Assembly (NCBI GenBank): GCA_036402215.1
Contig: DASWTI010000469.1
Span: 1-12,616, forward strand
Source: DASXTS01 sp036402215
GTDB lineage: Bacteria > Actinomycetota > Actinomycetes > Mycobacteriales > Pseudonocardiaceae
Direction: 5' to 3'
Length of the DNA stretch: 12,616 bases
Positions within the stretch are counted from its first letter, which is position 1, and each line of letters begins with the position of its first letter. Shown one piece after another: positions 5,853-12,476 of the stretch. The translations under genes were made by a program, and so were the position numbers. The notes under the pieces were generated by a model. The model was not told the origin of the DNA, searched no databases, and saw only the letters and a list, made by a program, of their open reading frames with translations.

Positions 5853-8800
5853 TCACCTCCTCACGAAGACCGCCACGGTGCGCGCGGGGACGGTGAAGGA
5901 GCCGGTGGCACGGTCGTAGGACGACCCGCGGACCACGCGGTCGTCGCCGCGGACCTGGACCGGGTGCAGGTCGTACCGGGCGCCGGCCGCGCCGGGGACG
6001 GACTGCGTGGTGGGCACGTCGGAGGCGTTGAACACCACGACCAGGCCCTCGGCGCGCGGGTCCAGGTCCCGGCCGCGGGTGTCGTCCACGACCATGGTGA
6101 TCACGCCGGGCGTCTGCGCCGGGCCGCCGTGCGGGAAGGAGACCCGGTCCTGCACGAGCGCCGCGGACCCGAGGCGGAACAGTGGCGAGGAGAACCGGAT
6201 GCGCAGCAGGTCGAGCGCCCCCTGGTGCGCCGCCGTGAGGTCGGGGCGGGCGGGGCGCAGCGCCGGGTCGGACAGCAGCGGCACCATGTAGGCCCACTTG
6301 GACTCGTTGTCCGCGGCCGGCGGCAGGCCGGAGCCCCAGGTGGACGAGCGGCGCGTCCAGTCGATCCGGTTGAACCAGTCGCCGGAGTTGTAGCTGTTGC
6401 GGTCCAGCGACTTCGAGCGCATCAGGTCGGTGCCGGCGTGCCAGAACGACGGCCCCTGGGACAGCGCGGTGGTGGCCAGCGCCAGCGTGTTCATCCGCAC
6501 CCGGTCGGCCATCGCCGTCGAGGCCGGCAGCTTGTACTGCAGGACGTCGAACAGCGTCTCGTTGTCGTGCGCGTCGACGTAGGTGATGGTCTCGGCGGGG
6601 TCGGCGGCGTACCCGGCGGGCTGTCCGTTGTAGTCGACCTGGGAGCCGCGGACCACGGCGCCGGTGCGGTCGGTGAACGTGAAGTCACGCAGGTTGCCGG
6701 CCAGCCCGACCTTGATCTGGTCGTGGTGCAGCAGCAGCCGGGCGTGCTGCTGCTCCGGCGTCCCGTTGACCGGCGCACCGTTGGGGTCGGTGTAGAGCCC
6801 GGTGGCGAAACCCTGGATGCGCGGGTCCTCGTCGAACGGCCCGCCACCGCGCACGGCGTCGCGCAGCCGGTCGGTGAACGTGCCGATGCCGGTGCCGGCC
6901 AGGTTGAGCTGCGAGGCCTGCTCGAAGCGCGCGTTGTTCGCCACCTCGCCGAAGTTCCAGCCCTCGCCGTAGACGTACACCGAGCGCCCGTCCACGCCGT
7001 CCGCGCGCGGGGTGAGCGCGTCGAGCGCGGCCCGCACGGCGAGCATGTTCGCCTTGGAGTGGTGGCCCATCAGGTCGAAGCGGAAGCCGTCGACCTTGTA
7101 GTCGCGGGCCCAGGTGACCACGGAGTCCACCATGAGCTTCTGCATCATGGTGTGCTCGGTGGCGGTGTTGGCGCAGCACGTCGACGTCTCCACGCGGCCG
7201 GTCGCGGACAACCGGTGGTAGTAGCCGGGCACCACGCGGTCGAGCACCGAGTTCGCCGACTGGCCGGACGCCGGGGTGTGGTTGTAGACGACGTCCATCA
7301 CCACGCGCAGGCCGGCGCGGTTGAGACCGGCCACCATCTCGCGGAACTCCCGGGTGCGGGCGGTGCCCTCCGGGTCGGTCGAGTACGAGCCCTCGGGTGT
7401 CGTGTAGTGCAGCGGGTCGTAGCCCCAGTTGAACCCGTCGGCGTCGCGCACCGGGTCGATGCACGCCTGCTGGTCCGGCGCGGCCGGGCCGTACGAGGCG
7501 AGGTCGCAGGCCGGCTCGCGCTGCGCCGAGCGGCGTTCCTCGATGCTCGCGATGTCGTTGGTGGGCAACAGGTGCACGGTGTTCAGGCCGGCGCCGGCCA
7601 GCTCCCGCAGGTGCCGCATGCCGGCGCTGTCCCGCTCGGTGAACGCCAGGTACGTGCCGCGGTGCCCGGCCGGCACCGTGGTGTCGCCGATGGAGAAGTC
7701 GCGCACGTGCAGCTCGTAGATGGTGTGGTCCTCCGGGGCCGTGACGCGCGGCTTGCGCAGCTCGTCCCAGTGCCGCGGGGCCAGCGCCGGGTCGTCCAGG
7801 TCCACCAGGATCGAGCGGCCCGCGTTGGTGGTGAGCCCCAGCGAGTACGGGTCGGTCACCACGTTGGTGAGCACCGTGTCCTCGGCGGGCACGTAGACCC
7901 GTACCTCGTAGGCGTAGCGGGCGCCGCGCCAGGACGGCTCGCCGGTGACCCGCCAGGTGCCGTCGCCGTCGCGGGTCATCGGCACCCGCCGCTCGACGCC
8001 GTCGCCGGTGGTGACCAGCAGGCCCACGTCCTTGGCCGTCGGCGCCCAGAGCGCGAGCGTGGGACGGCCGTGCCGCCAGACCGGGCCGAGCTCGTCGTCG
8101 GCGGCCCCGGCGTACACGTCGTCCAGCACGCCGGGCAGTTGCGTGCCGGTGGCGTCGGCGAGCCGGCCGTCGGGGCGGTACGCGGCGAGCACGACCTGGC
8201 CGGTGAGCAGCGCGCCGGCGTCCACCGCGGGCACCCGCAGCGCCTCGTACGCCGCCAGGTGCGGGAACTCGCGGCGCAGCGCCTCCGGCAGGCCGGCCGG
8301 GTCGCGGGTCAGCTCGGTGGCGGTGCCGCCGGTGACGCCGTCCTCGGTGACCACCAGGCCGCCCTCCGGCGCGGTGTGCAGCCGGTAGGTCCAGCCCTCG
8401 GTGCCGGCCGGCAGGTCCCAGGCGACGGTGCCGCGGTCGAGCCAGTGCGCCCGCAGCTCACGCAGGCTCGGCGGCGGCGTGGTGCTCGCGCTCACCGTCA
8501 GCACGTGCGTGGACAGCACGTAGGAGAACAGCATGGGCTCGCCGTCGGCGGGCACCGTGAAGCGGATGTTGGCGCCGCCGGGCGCGCCGCCCTCGCCGTA
8601 GTTCTCGTCCCAGGACAGGCCGTGCGCGGCCTTCACCTCGTACTCCCCCGCCGGGAGCGCCGTCGTGCCGAAGGTGAACGTGCCGTCGCCGTCCGGGTCC
8701 TGCAGCCAGGAGCGCATGCAGCCGGGCGCCCAGTCGCCGGGGCAGCCCAGCTCGCTCTGGAAGCTGCCTGGCGCGGTGACGATCGGCCCCTCCGCGTCGC

Positions 8801-9188
8801 TGGTCACCCAGTGCGTCGCGTGGTCGTAGAAGAAGCGCACCGGGCCGCCCGGCGCGGTGTACGGGATGTTCGGGCCGTTCTGCACGCCGCCGGCGCCGTA
8901 GTTCTCGTCCCACGAGCCGTTGAGCGCGGCCTTGTACTCGTACGGCCCGGCGGGGACCGTGAACGTGCCCTTCCAGATGCCGTCCGCCGCGTCCCTGGTG
9001 AGCGCCGCCTGCGCGCAGTCCGGCTGCCAGTCGCCCGGGCAGCCCATCTCGCTGTTGTGCGCCCCGGCCACCGCCACCACGGCCGGCTCCGGCGTGTGGT
9101 GCGCGAGCGCCGGCCCGGTCGCCACCGTCACCGTCGTCACCGCCGACACGGCGGCCGTCACGGCCACCAGGACAGCCACCCTGCTCAT
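5853..9188 (-). CDS. pulA: Secreted pullulanase-type alpha-1,6-glucosidase with two X25 modules
   Basis: Extracellular GH13 debranching enzyme cleaving alpha-1,6 links in pullulan, starch or glycogen; 1111 residues. A Sec signal peptide covers 1-29 (cleavage after ALA). Two similar X25-type modules follow at about 39-98 and 137-198, each with GCPGDW near the start and SWDENYG at the end. Next come the pullulanase N-terminal and CBM48-like domains (about 240-480) and the catalytic barrel: NWGYDP at 587-592 (type I pullulanase signature), DVVYNH at 632-637, GFRFD with nucleophile D705, YGEGW with acid/base E742, and VDAHDN with transition-state D875. The C-terminus is the usual beta-domain (DUF3372-like). 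The start is ATG 9188, with GGGAG six bases upstream; the longer frame to 9257 lacks a signal peptide. All catalytic residues are present. Confidence 0.95.
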   Translation of the reverse strand: MSRVAVLVAVTAAVSAVTTVTVATGPALAHHTPEPAVVAVAGAHNSEMGCPGDWQPDCAQAALTRDAADGIWKGTFTVPAGPYEYKAALNGSWDENYGAGGVQNGPNIPYTAPGGPVRFFYDHATHWVTSDAEGPIVTAPGSFQSELGCPGDWAPGCMRSWLQDPDGDGTFTFGTTALPAGEYEVKAAHGLSWDENYGEGGAPGGANIRFTVPADGEPMLFSYVLSTHVLTVSASTTPPPSLRELRAHWLDRGTVAWDLPAGTEGWTYRLHTAPEGGLVVTEDGVTGGTATELTRDPAGLPEALRREFPHLAAYEALRVPAVDAGALLTGQVVLAAYRPDGRLADATGTQLPGVLDDVYAGAADDELGPVWRHGRPTLALWAPTAKDVGLLVTTGDGVERRVPMTRDGDGTWRVTGEPSWRGARYAYEVRVYVPAEDTVLTNVVTDPYSLGLTTNAGRSILVDLDDPALAPRHWDELRKPRVTAPEDHTIYELHVRDFSIGDTTVPAGHRGTYLAFTERDSAGMRHLRELAGAGLNTVHLLPTNDIASIEERRSAQREPACDLASYGPAAPDQQACIDPVRDADGFNWGYDPLHYTTPEGSYSTDPEGTARTREFREMVAGLNRAGLRVVMDVVYNHTPASGQSANSVLDRVVPGYYHRLSATGRVETSTCCANTATEHTMMQKLMVDSVVTWARDYKVDGFRFDLMGHHSKANMLAVRAALDALTPRADGVDGRSVYVYGEGWNFGEVANNARFEQASQLNLAGTGIGTFTDRLRDAVRGGGPFDEDPRIQGFATGLYTDPNGAPVNGTPEQQHARLLLHHDQIKVGLAGNLRDFTFTDRTGAVVRGSQVDYNGQPAGYAADPAETITYVDAHDNETLFDVLQYKLPASTAMADRVRMNTLALATTALSQGPSFWHAGTDLMRSKSLDRNSYNSGDWFNRIDWTRRSSTWGSGLPPAADNESKWAYMVPLLSDPALRPARPDLTAAHQGALDLLRIRFSSPLFRLGSAALVQDRVSFPHGGPAQTPGVITMVVDDTRGRDLDPRAEGLVVVFNASDVPTTQSVPGAAGARYDLHPVQVRGDDRVVRGSSYDRATGSFTVPARTVAVFVRR

Positions 9189-9229
9189 GCACCACTCCCG
9201 GCATCCGCGTCGGCCCCGACCACCGTCCA

Positions 9230-9257
9230 ACCCTGCCCGGTGATCGGCCGCCGTCAA
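9230..9257 (-). promoter_or_regulatory. Candidate promoter of the pullulanase gene
   Basis: On the minus strand, TTGACG (9257-9252, five of six bases of the -35 consensus) is followed after 16 bases by CAGGGT (9235-9230), resembling the actinobacterial -10 TAGGGT. Transcription would begin near 9223, leaving a leader of about 35 bases that contains the GGGAG ribosome binding site (9199-9195). Confidence 0.45.
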
Positions 9258-9260
9258 GCG

Positions 9261-9299
9261 CCCGTCCGGCCCACTCCCGTCCGGCCCACTCCCGTCCGG
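9261..9299. repeat. 15-bp tandem repeat (2.6 copies) upstream of the pullulanase
   Basis: CCCGTCCGGCCCACT is present at 9261-9275 and 9276-9290, identical, followed by a nine-base partial copy at 9291-9299. The array begins four bases upstream of the candidate -35 of the pullulanase and ends just before the hairpin that follows the membrane-protein gene. It may be a regulator-binding array or simple slippage. Confidence 0.7.
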
Positions 9300-9316
9300 G
9301 CCCGCCGCGCGCGGGC
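9300..9316 (-). terminator. Short GC hairpin after the orphan membrane-protein gene
   Basis: GCCCGC (9300-9305) pairs with GCGGGC (9311-9316) around a 5-base loop, one base after the TAG stop of the minus-strand gene at 9318. There is no U-tract. The position makes it a plausible terminator separating that gene from the pullulanase. Confidence 0.4.
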
Positions 9317-9317
9317 A

Positions 9318-10343
9318 CTACTCCAGCAGGCTGGACAGCAAATTGACCGCGACGCCCAGCGCGGAACCGATCGCCACCGTGAAGATCAGGAACTTGAACA
9401 CGTTGACGTAGTCCAGGTACCGCCGCGAAGACAGGCCGATATGAATGGACGACCGGGGCACCAGGTAGCGCATGTAGCGACTGCCGAGCAACTGGACGAA
9501 GAACAGCAGGCCGTACGGAATGAGGAACGTCAGGAGCCCCACCACGAAGGAACCACGCGGGGAGTAGAGGTCCCGGACGAACTCCGCGAACCGGTCGTCC
9601 AGCGATTCCGGCCGCAGCACCCGGGCGACTCGTTGTTCGTTCTCCGCCCGCTCCACCGTGTTGTTCAGTATCTCGAAGCTGATGTACCACGCGACCGCGC
9701 CGAGGATCCAGGAGCCGACCTCGGAGTAGATCGAGTGCCGGAACACCTCGAGCGGGCGGAACAGCATGGACAGCCTGGTCGCGCCGATCAAACCTTCCAA
9801 CTGGGCGAAGGTGATGCGCACCCACCGGCGTGATTCCCCGGACACCAGGAGGTCGATCCCAGCGGCCTCCGGCACCGGCGCCCGGCTCCCGGACCCCTCC
9901 AGTGGCTTCTCCGTCGTGCACACGAGGCCCACGCGTTGAAAGTTGCCCCGGGCCGACATCCCGGACCACGTGATGGCGACGCTCTCCGCCTCGACGTCAT
10001 CGGCCGCATTGTCCAGGAACTCGTTTAGGTCGTTGTAGGTCTCGCCGGAGAGATCGGCGTAACGAACCTCGACCTCGATCAGCACCTGGGCGGACGACAC
10101 CTCCTGCATCGCCTCGCGAATCCGCCGGTCGATCTTACGCAGCAGGGCCTCGTCAATGAAGAACGGACGCAGATAGCTTCGCGTCTTTCGCGGCATGACT
10201 CGTCGCGCGGCATCCTGCAGGAAAGCAGCCAGCTGCGCCACGGGAACCACGACGACCGGATTTCCCGAATCGGCGGACTCGTGCGCCATCCGCTCGACCT
10301 GAGAGCCGCCCTCGTCGTCCGCCGAAGCGTCCCCCTCATCCAC
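9318..10343 (-). CDS. Unrecognised membrane protein, cytoplasmic domain plus three TM segments
   Basis: I do not recognise this 341-residue protein. The N-terminus is acidic (MDEGDASADDEGG). Residues 30-185 look like a soluble domain with VVVVPVAQLAAFLQDAARR, a basic patch MPRKTRSYLR, a charged helix DEALLRKIDRRIREAM, strand-like VLIEVEVRYADLSG and then YNDLNEFLDNAADDVEAE. Hydrophobic segments lie at about 209-227, 264-286 and 315-338, with a charged loop (228-263) between the first two. There is no signal peptide, so the large domain is probably cytoplasmic. The start is GTG 10343, with a strong GGAGGG ribosome binding site (10356-10351) seven bases upstream. Codon use is visibly looser than its neighbours (CGA, TAT, AAT, TTG, GTT appear), which suggests transfer. 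No enzymatic motif is evident. A membrane-tethered effector or scaffold is possible but unproven. Confidence 0.85.
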   Translation of the reverse strand: MDEGDASADDEGGSQVERMAHESADSGNPVVVVPVAQLAAFLQDAARRVMPRKTRSYLRPFFIDEALLRKIDRRIREAMQEVSSAQVLIEVEVRYADLSGETYNDLNEFLDNAADDVEAESVAITWSGMSARGNFQRVGLVCTTEKPLEGSGSRAPVPEAAGIDLLVSGESRRWVRITFAQLEGLIGATRLSMLFRPLEVFRHSIYSEVGSWILGAVAWYISFEILNNTVERAENEQRVARVLRPESLDDRFAEFVRDLYSPRGSFVVGLLTFLIPYGLLFFVQLLGSRYMRYLVPRSSIHIGLSSRRYLDYVNVFKFLIFTVAIGSALGVAVNLLSSLLE

Positions 10344-10392
10344 GGCTCAACCCTCCACGAAGGCCCACCCGGCGCTTGTGCCGCCGCCGTCC

Positions 10393-10398
10393 ATTATG
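10393..10398 (-). promoter_or_regulatory. Candidate -10 box of the membrane-protein gene
   Basis: On the minus strand the hexamer CATAAT (10398-10393) stands out in very GC-rich surroundings and matches TATAAT at five of six bases. It would place the transcript start about 44 bases before the GTG at 10343. No convincing -35 sits 16-18 bases upstream. Confidence 0.35.
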
Positions 10399-10464
10399 TC
10401 CGAGCCGGGTGCTCCTTCCCAGCCCGTGTTTCCCTCCTCCGGCCTCGGGCCGCGCCCATTCGCG

Positions 10465-10496
10465 GGGCCGGTACCGCGAAAGCCGGCGACCGGCCC
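10465..10496 (-). terminator. Dyad after the SDR gene, candidate terminator
   Basis: GGGCCGGT (10465-10472) and ACCGGCCC (10489-10496) form a perfect 8-bp stem with a 16-base loop, four bases after the SDR stop codon on the minus strand. The stem would end the VOC-SDR transcript ahead of the membrane-protein gene. It lacks a U-tract. Confidence 0.4.
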
Positions 10497-10500
10497 GGCC

Positions 10501-11310
10501 TCAGTCGATCGTGTGGCCGCCGTTGACGGTGATGCGCTCGCCGGTGATGAACGCGGCGGCGTCGGAGGCCAGGAAGGCCACCACGCCGGCGACGTCGTCG
10601 GGGATGCCGAGGCGGGCGAGCGGGACGTCGGCGAGGTAGCCGGAGAGCAGGCCGGCCTCGACGCCGGCATGGCGCTCGACGGGGATCCAGCCGGGGGCGA
10701 CCAGGTTGACCGTGATGCCGGACGGGCCGAGCTCGCGGGCCCAGGAGCGGGTGAGGCCGTGCTGCGCGGCCTTGGCCGCCACGTACGCGGACATGCCGGC
10801 GGGAGCGCGTTCCACGATGTCGGAGCCGACCTGGATGACGCGGCCGTGGCGGCGTGCGCGCATGCCCGGCAGGACGGCGCGCAGCAGCACCAGCGGGCTC
10901 TTCACGAAGAACCGGAGCTGGTCGAGCATCGCCGGCCAGTCCAGCTCGTCCACGGTGAGCGGGGGCTGCGGGCCGGTGGCATTGACCACGAGGGTGCGCA
11001 CGCCGCCGAGCTCGTGCTCGGCGCGCGCGACGAGCCCGGCCACGGCCGTCTCGTCGGTGGCGTCGGCGTCCAGGGCGATCACCGGGGCGCCGGCCGCGCG
11101 GAGCTCCCCGGCCAGCGCGTCCGCCGCCGCGAAGCCCGCCGCGTGGTCGTTGACCGCCACGGCGTGCCCCTCGGCCGCGAGCCGCCGGACGATGGCGGCG
11201 CCGAGCCCGCGACCGGCACCGGTCACGAGCGCGACGCCGCCGGAGTGGCCGTTCAGCCCTGCGGCTGGCTGATGTTCACCAGCCAGGGAATTCCGTACCG
11301 GTCGGTGCAC
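10501..11310 (-). CDS. Short-chain dehydrogenase/reductase, 3-oxoacyl-ACP-reductase-like
   Basis: NAD(P)-dependent classical SDR, about 250 residues of conserved fold. Numbered from GTG 11310: beta-1 and the glycine motif TGAGRGLG at 30-37; N110 in VVNATG (usually NNAG, so altered); S163 in VIQVGSD; and Y176 and K180 in SAYVAAK. It ends in GERITVNGGHTID, as is usual for FabG-like reductases. The start is uncertain. No ATG precedes beta-1. GTG 11310 is the shortest conventional start that keeps the first strand but overlaps the VOC gene by 58 bases. GTG 11331 has a GGAG eight bases upstream. CTG 11256 would give a neat four-base CTGA overlap. GTG 11226 would delete beta-1. It is probably co-transcribed with the VOC gene upstream. 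The substrate is unknown. Confidence 0.88.
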   Translation of the reverse strand: MHRPVRNSLAGEHQPAAGLNGHSGGVALVTGAGRGLGAAIVRRLAAEGHAVAVNDHAAGFAAADALAGELRAAGAPVIALDADATDETAVAGLVARAEHELGGVRTLVVNATGPQPPLTVDELDWPAMLDQLRFFVKSPLVLLRAVLPGMRARRHGRVIQVGSDIVERAPAGMSAYVAAKAAQHGLTRSWARELGPSGITVNLVAPGWIPVERHAGVEAGLLSGYLADVPLARLGIPDDVAGVVAFLASDAAAFITGERITVNGGHTID

Positions 11311-11663
11311 GCGCCGAACTCGTCGCCCCACGCCTGCTTCTCCAGGGGCGCGCTGATCTGGCCGCCCCCGGAGAGCTGCTCCCAGTAGCCGCGCAGCGCG
11401 TCGCCGTCGTCCCCACTCAGGCTGACGGAGAAGGCGTCGCCCGGGTTGAACGTCATGTCGCTCATGACGTCGGCGCCCATGATCGTGTAGCCGTCCGGCG
11501 TCTCCAGCTGGCCGTGCATGATGCGGTCGGCGTCCGGGCCCTCGGTGCCCATGTCACCGAACGTCATCAGGGACAGCTCCCCGCCGAAGACGGACCGGTA
11601 GAACTCCATCGCCTCGCGGGCGGTGCCGTCGAAGTTCAGATAGGGATTGAGTCGAGAGGCCAT
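11253..11663 (-). CDS. VOC-superfamily protein, PhnB/YjdN-like
   Basis: Cytoplasmic protein of 136 residues from the vicinal oxygen chelate (glyoxalase/bleomycin resistance) fold, 3-demethylubiquinone-type PhnB subgroup. The N-terminal half starts LNPYLNFDGTAREAMEFY and continues FGGEL and MHGQLETPDGYTIMGADV. The second half has PGDAFSVSLSGDD and the hallmark QAWGDEFGACTDRYGIPW near 110-127. H50 sits at the usual VOC metal-ligand position, but a full ligand set is not obvious, so catalysis is doubtful and the biochemical role of this subgroup is unsettled. The start is ATG 11663, preceded after four bases by a strong AGGAGGG (11674-11668); the longer open frame has no such support. It overlaps the SDR gene downstream. 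Confidence 0.92.
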   Translation of the reverse strand: MASRLNPYLNFDGTAREAMEFYRSVFGGELSLMTFGDMGTEGPDADRIMHGQLETPDGYTIMGADVMSDMTFNPGDAFSVSLSGDDGDALRGYWEQLSGGGQISAPLEKQAWGDEFGACTDRYGIPWLVNISQPQG

Positions 11664-11700
11664 GGTGCCCTCCTGTGGTGCCGTTTCTCGGACCCGCCGG

Positions 11701-11706
11701 AGCCTA
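11701..11706 (-). promoter_or_regulatory. Weak candidate -10 box of the VOC gene
   Basis: TAGGCT (minus strand, 11706-11701) fits the TAnnnT pattern of actinobacterial -10 boxes and lies 37 bases before the ATG. No good -35 is present at 16-18 bases. A 6-bp dyad GCCGAC/GTCGGC (11716-11721 and 11730-11735) lies where the -35 would be and could be an operator. Confidence 0.25.
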
Positions 11707-11732
11707 GCCCTGCCGGCCGACAGCCACAGGTC

Positions 11733-11800
11733 GGCGACGGGGTGACGGCGGCCGTGCGCGGTGGTGGCTCCCGGGTGGCCGGGGCGCGGCGACGGGGTGA
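11733..11800. repeat. Pair of 13-bp direct repeats in the divergent promoter region
   Basis: GGCGACGGGGTGA occurs identically at 11733-11745 and 11788-11800, 55 bp apart start to start (about five helical turns). Both copies lie between the divergent VOC gene and the small exported-protein gene. They are a possible pair of regulator sites, though short GC-rich repeats can arise by chance in such DNA. Confidence 0.5.
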
Positions 11801-11848
11801 GACTCGGAGGGACACCCCTGTCGCGGGTGGCAGGGCGCACGGCGGGAT

Positions 11849-11880
11849 GATCCTGTCGTGCGGGGGTGCACGACAGGATC
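11849..11880 (+). promoter_or_regulatory. Perfect 13-bp inverted repeat before the ribosome binding site of the small exported-protein gene
   Basis: GATCCTGTCGTGC (11849-11861) is mirrored exactly by GCACGACAGGATC (11868-11880), with a GGGGGT loop between. The AAGGGGG ribosome binding site starts at 11883, two bases after the dyad. As DNA it is a good 32-bp operator for a dimeric repressor; as RNA it is a stable leader hairpin next to the ribosome site. It cannot be a terminator of an upstream plus-strand gene, because the neighbour is divergent. Which role applies is not settled by the sequence. Confidence 0.75.
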
Positions 11881-11898
11881 GCAAGGGGGATGACAGCC

Positions 11899-12414
11899 AT
11901 GGGCCGGCGCCGGAGCGCCCGGGTGGTGGGGACGGTGGCCGGATGTGCCGCCATGGTGGCGGTGAACGTGCTGATGGCGACCGGTGCGCTGGTGGGGCGC
12001 GGGGTGCCGCTGCCGCCGCAGCGCACCGCGCACTGCATCGCGCTGCAGGGCGGCGCGGTCGCCGTGCGCTCCAACGACCACGGCCGGCTGTTCATGGTGG
12101 CGCGCGACCTGGGCACCCCGGGCATCGGCGTCTGGGCCGTCGACGATCCCTACCACCCCACCATGACCTGGGCCGTCAACGGCGTCGCCGAGGCCACCCC
12201 CGGCATCCGCGCCGCCGACGTCCGCGAGTGGGGCCGCTCGCACCTGCCGACCGGCTGGACCGACGCCTACGGCGACTGGCAGACCACGGACCTCTACCGC
12301 AACCCCGAGAACCCCGCCTGGCGCTCCGTCAGCGTCGGCGTCACCAGCACCACCCACGGCGCCGCCGAGGCCTACGAGTGCCTCCGCTCCAGCCAGGCCG
12401 GCGCCGGTACCTGA
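11899..12414 (+). CDS. Small exported or membrane-anchored protein of unknown function
   Basis: Protein of 171 residues that I cannot assign to a family. The N-terminus MGRRRSARVV followed by a hydrophobic stretch (about 9-32) is a signal peptide or membrane anchor; C16 is inside it and not in a lipobox. The remaining 135 residues begin PLPPQRTAHC and contain the patterns RSNDHGRLFMVARDLGTPG, IGVWAVDDPYHPTMTW and HLPTGWTDAYGDWQTTDLY. Only C46 and C161 lie in the mature part, one near each end, so they may form a disulfide that closes the domain. The chosen start is ATG 11899, nine bases after AAGGGGG (11883-11889); ATG 11890 is too close to that site, and GTG 11866 lies in the loop of the inverted repeat. 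The gene is probably transcribed alone, divergent from the VOC gene. Confidence 0.82.
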   Translation: MGRRRSARVVGTVAGCAAMVAVNVLMATGALVGRGVPLPPQRTAHCIALQGGAVAVRSNDHGRLFMVARDLGTPGIGVWAVDDPYHPTMTWAVNGVAEATPGIRAADVREWGRSHLPTGWTDAYGDWQTTDLYRNPENPAWRSVSVGVTSTTHGAAEAYECLRSSQAGAGT

Positions 12415-12446
12415 CAGGCGGGGCCGTCGCACGGAAAGGCCCACCG

Positions 12447-12476
12447 GATCGTCCGCCGGTCCGCATCGGGACGATC
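12447..12476. terminator. Dyad between convergent genes, candidate bidirectional terminator
   Basis: GATCGTCC (12447-12454) and GGACGATC (12469-12476) are perfect inverted repeats around a 14-base loop, 33 bases after the exported-protein stop and overlapping the stop of the possible minus-strand gene. The position suits a shared terminator; there is no U-tract. Confidence 0.45.

Noticed and set aside
5964..9833. Very long plus-strand open frame (1289 codons) opposite the pullulanase
   Set aside because: It is an antisense shadow of high-GC coding DNA, Arg/Val/Gly/His-rich without domains, and it runs through the promoter region and into the next gene. The minus strand holds a complete pullulanase with every catalytic motif.
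8458..9969. Minus-strand frame spanning the pullulanase start and the orphan membrane protein
   Set aside because: It crosses a promoter, a tandem repeat and a stop codon of real genes, and its translation is low complexity.
10450..10465. Short hairpin CCGCG/CGCGG downstream of the SDR gene
   Set aside because: A 5-bp stem is expected by chance in such GC-rich DNA; the 8-bp dyad at 10465-10496 is the better terminator candidate.
10378..11388. Plus-strand frame opposite the SDR and VOC genes
   Set aside because: Shadow frame: no ribosome binding site or domain, and the opposite strand carries complete SDR and VOC signatures.
11664..12125. N-terminal extension of the VOC frame to 12125
   Set aside because: The strong AGGAGGG just before ATG 11663 and the family's usual start fix the shorter protein; the extension runs antisense into the exported-protein gene.
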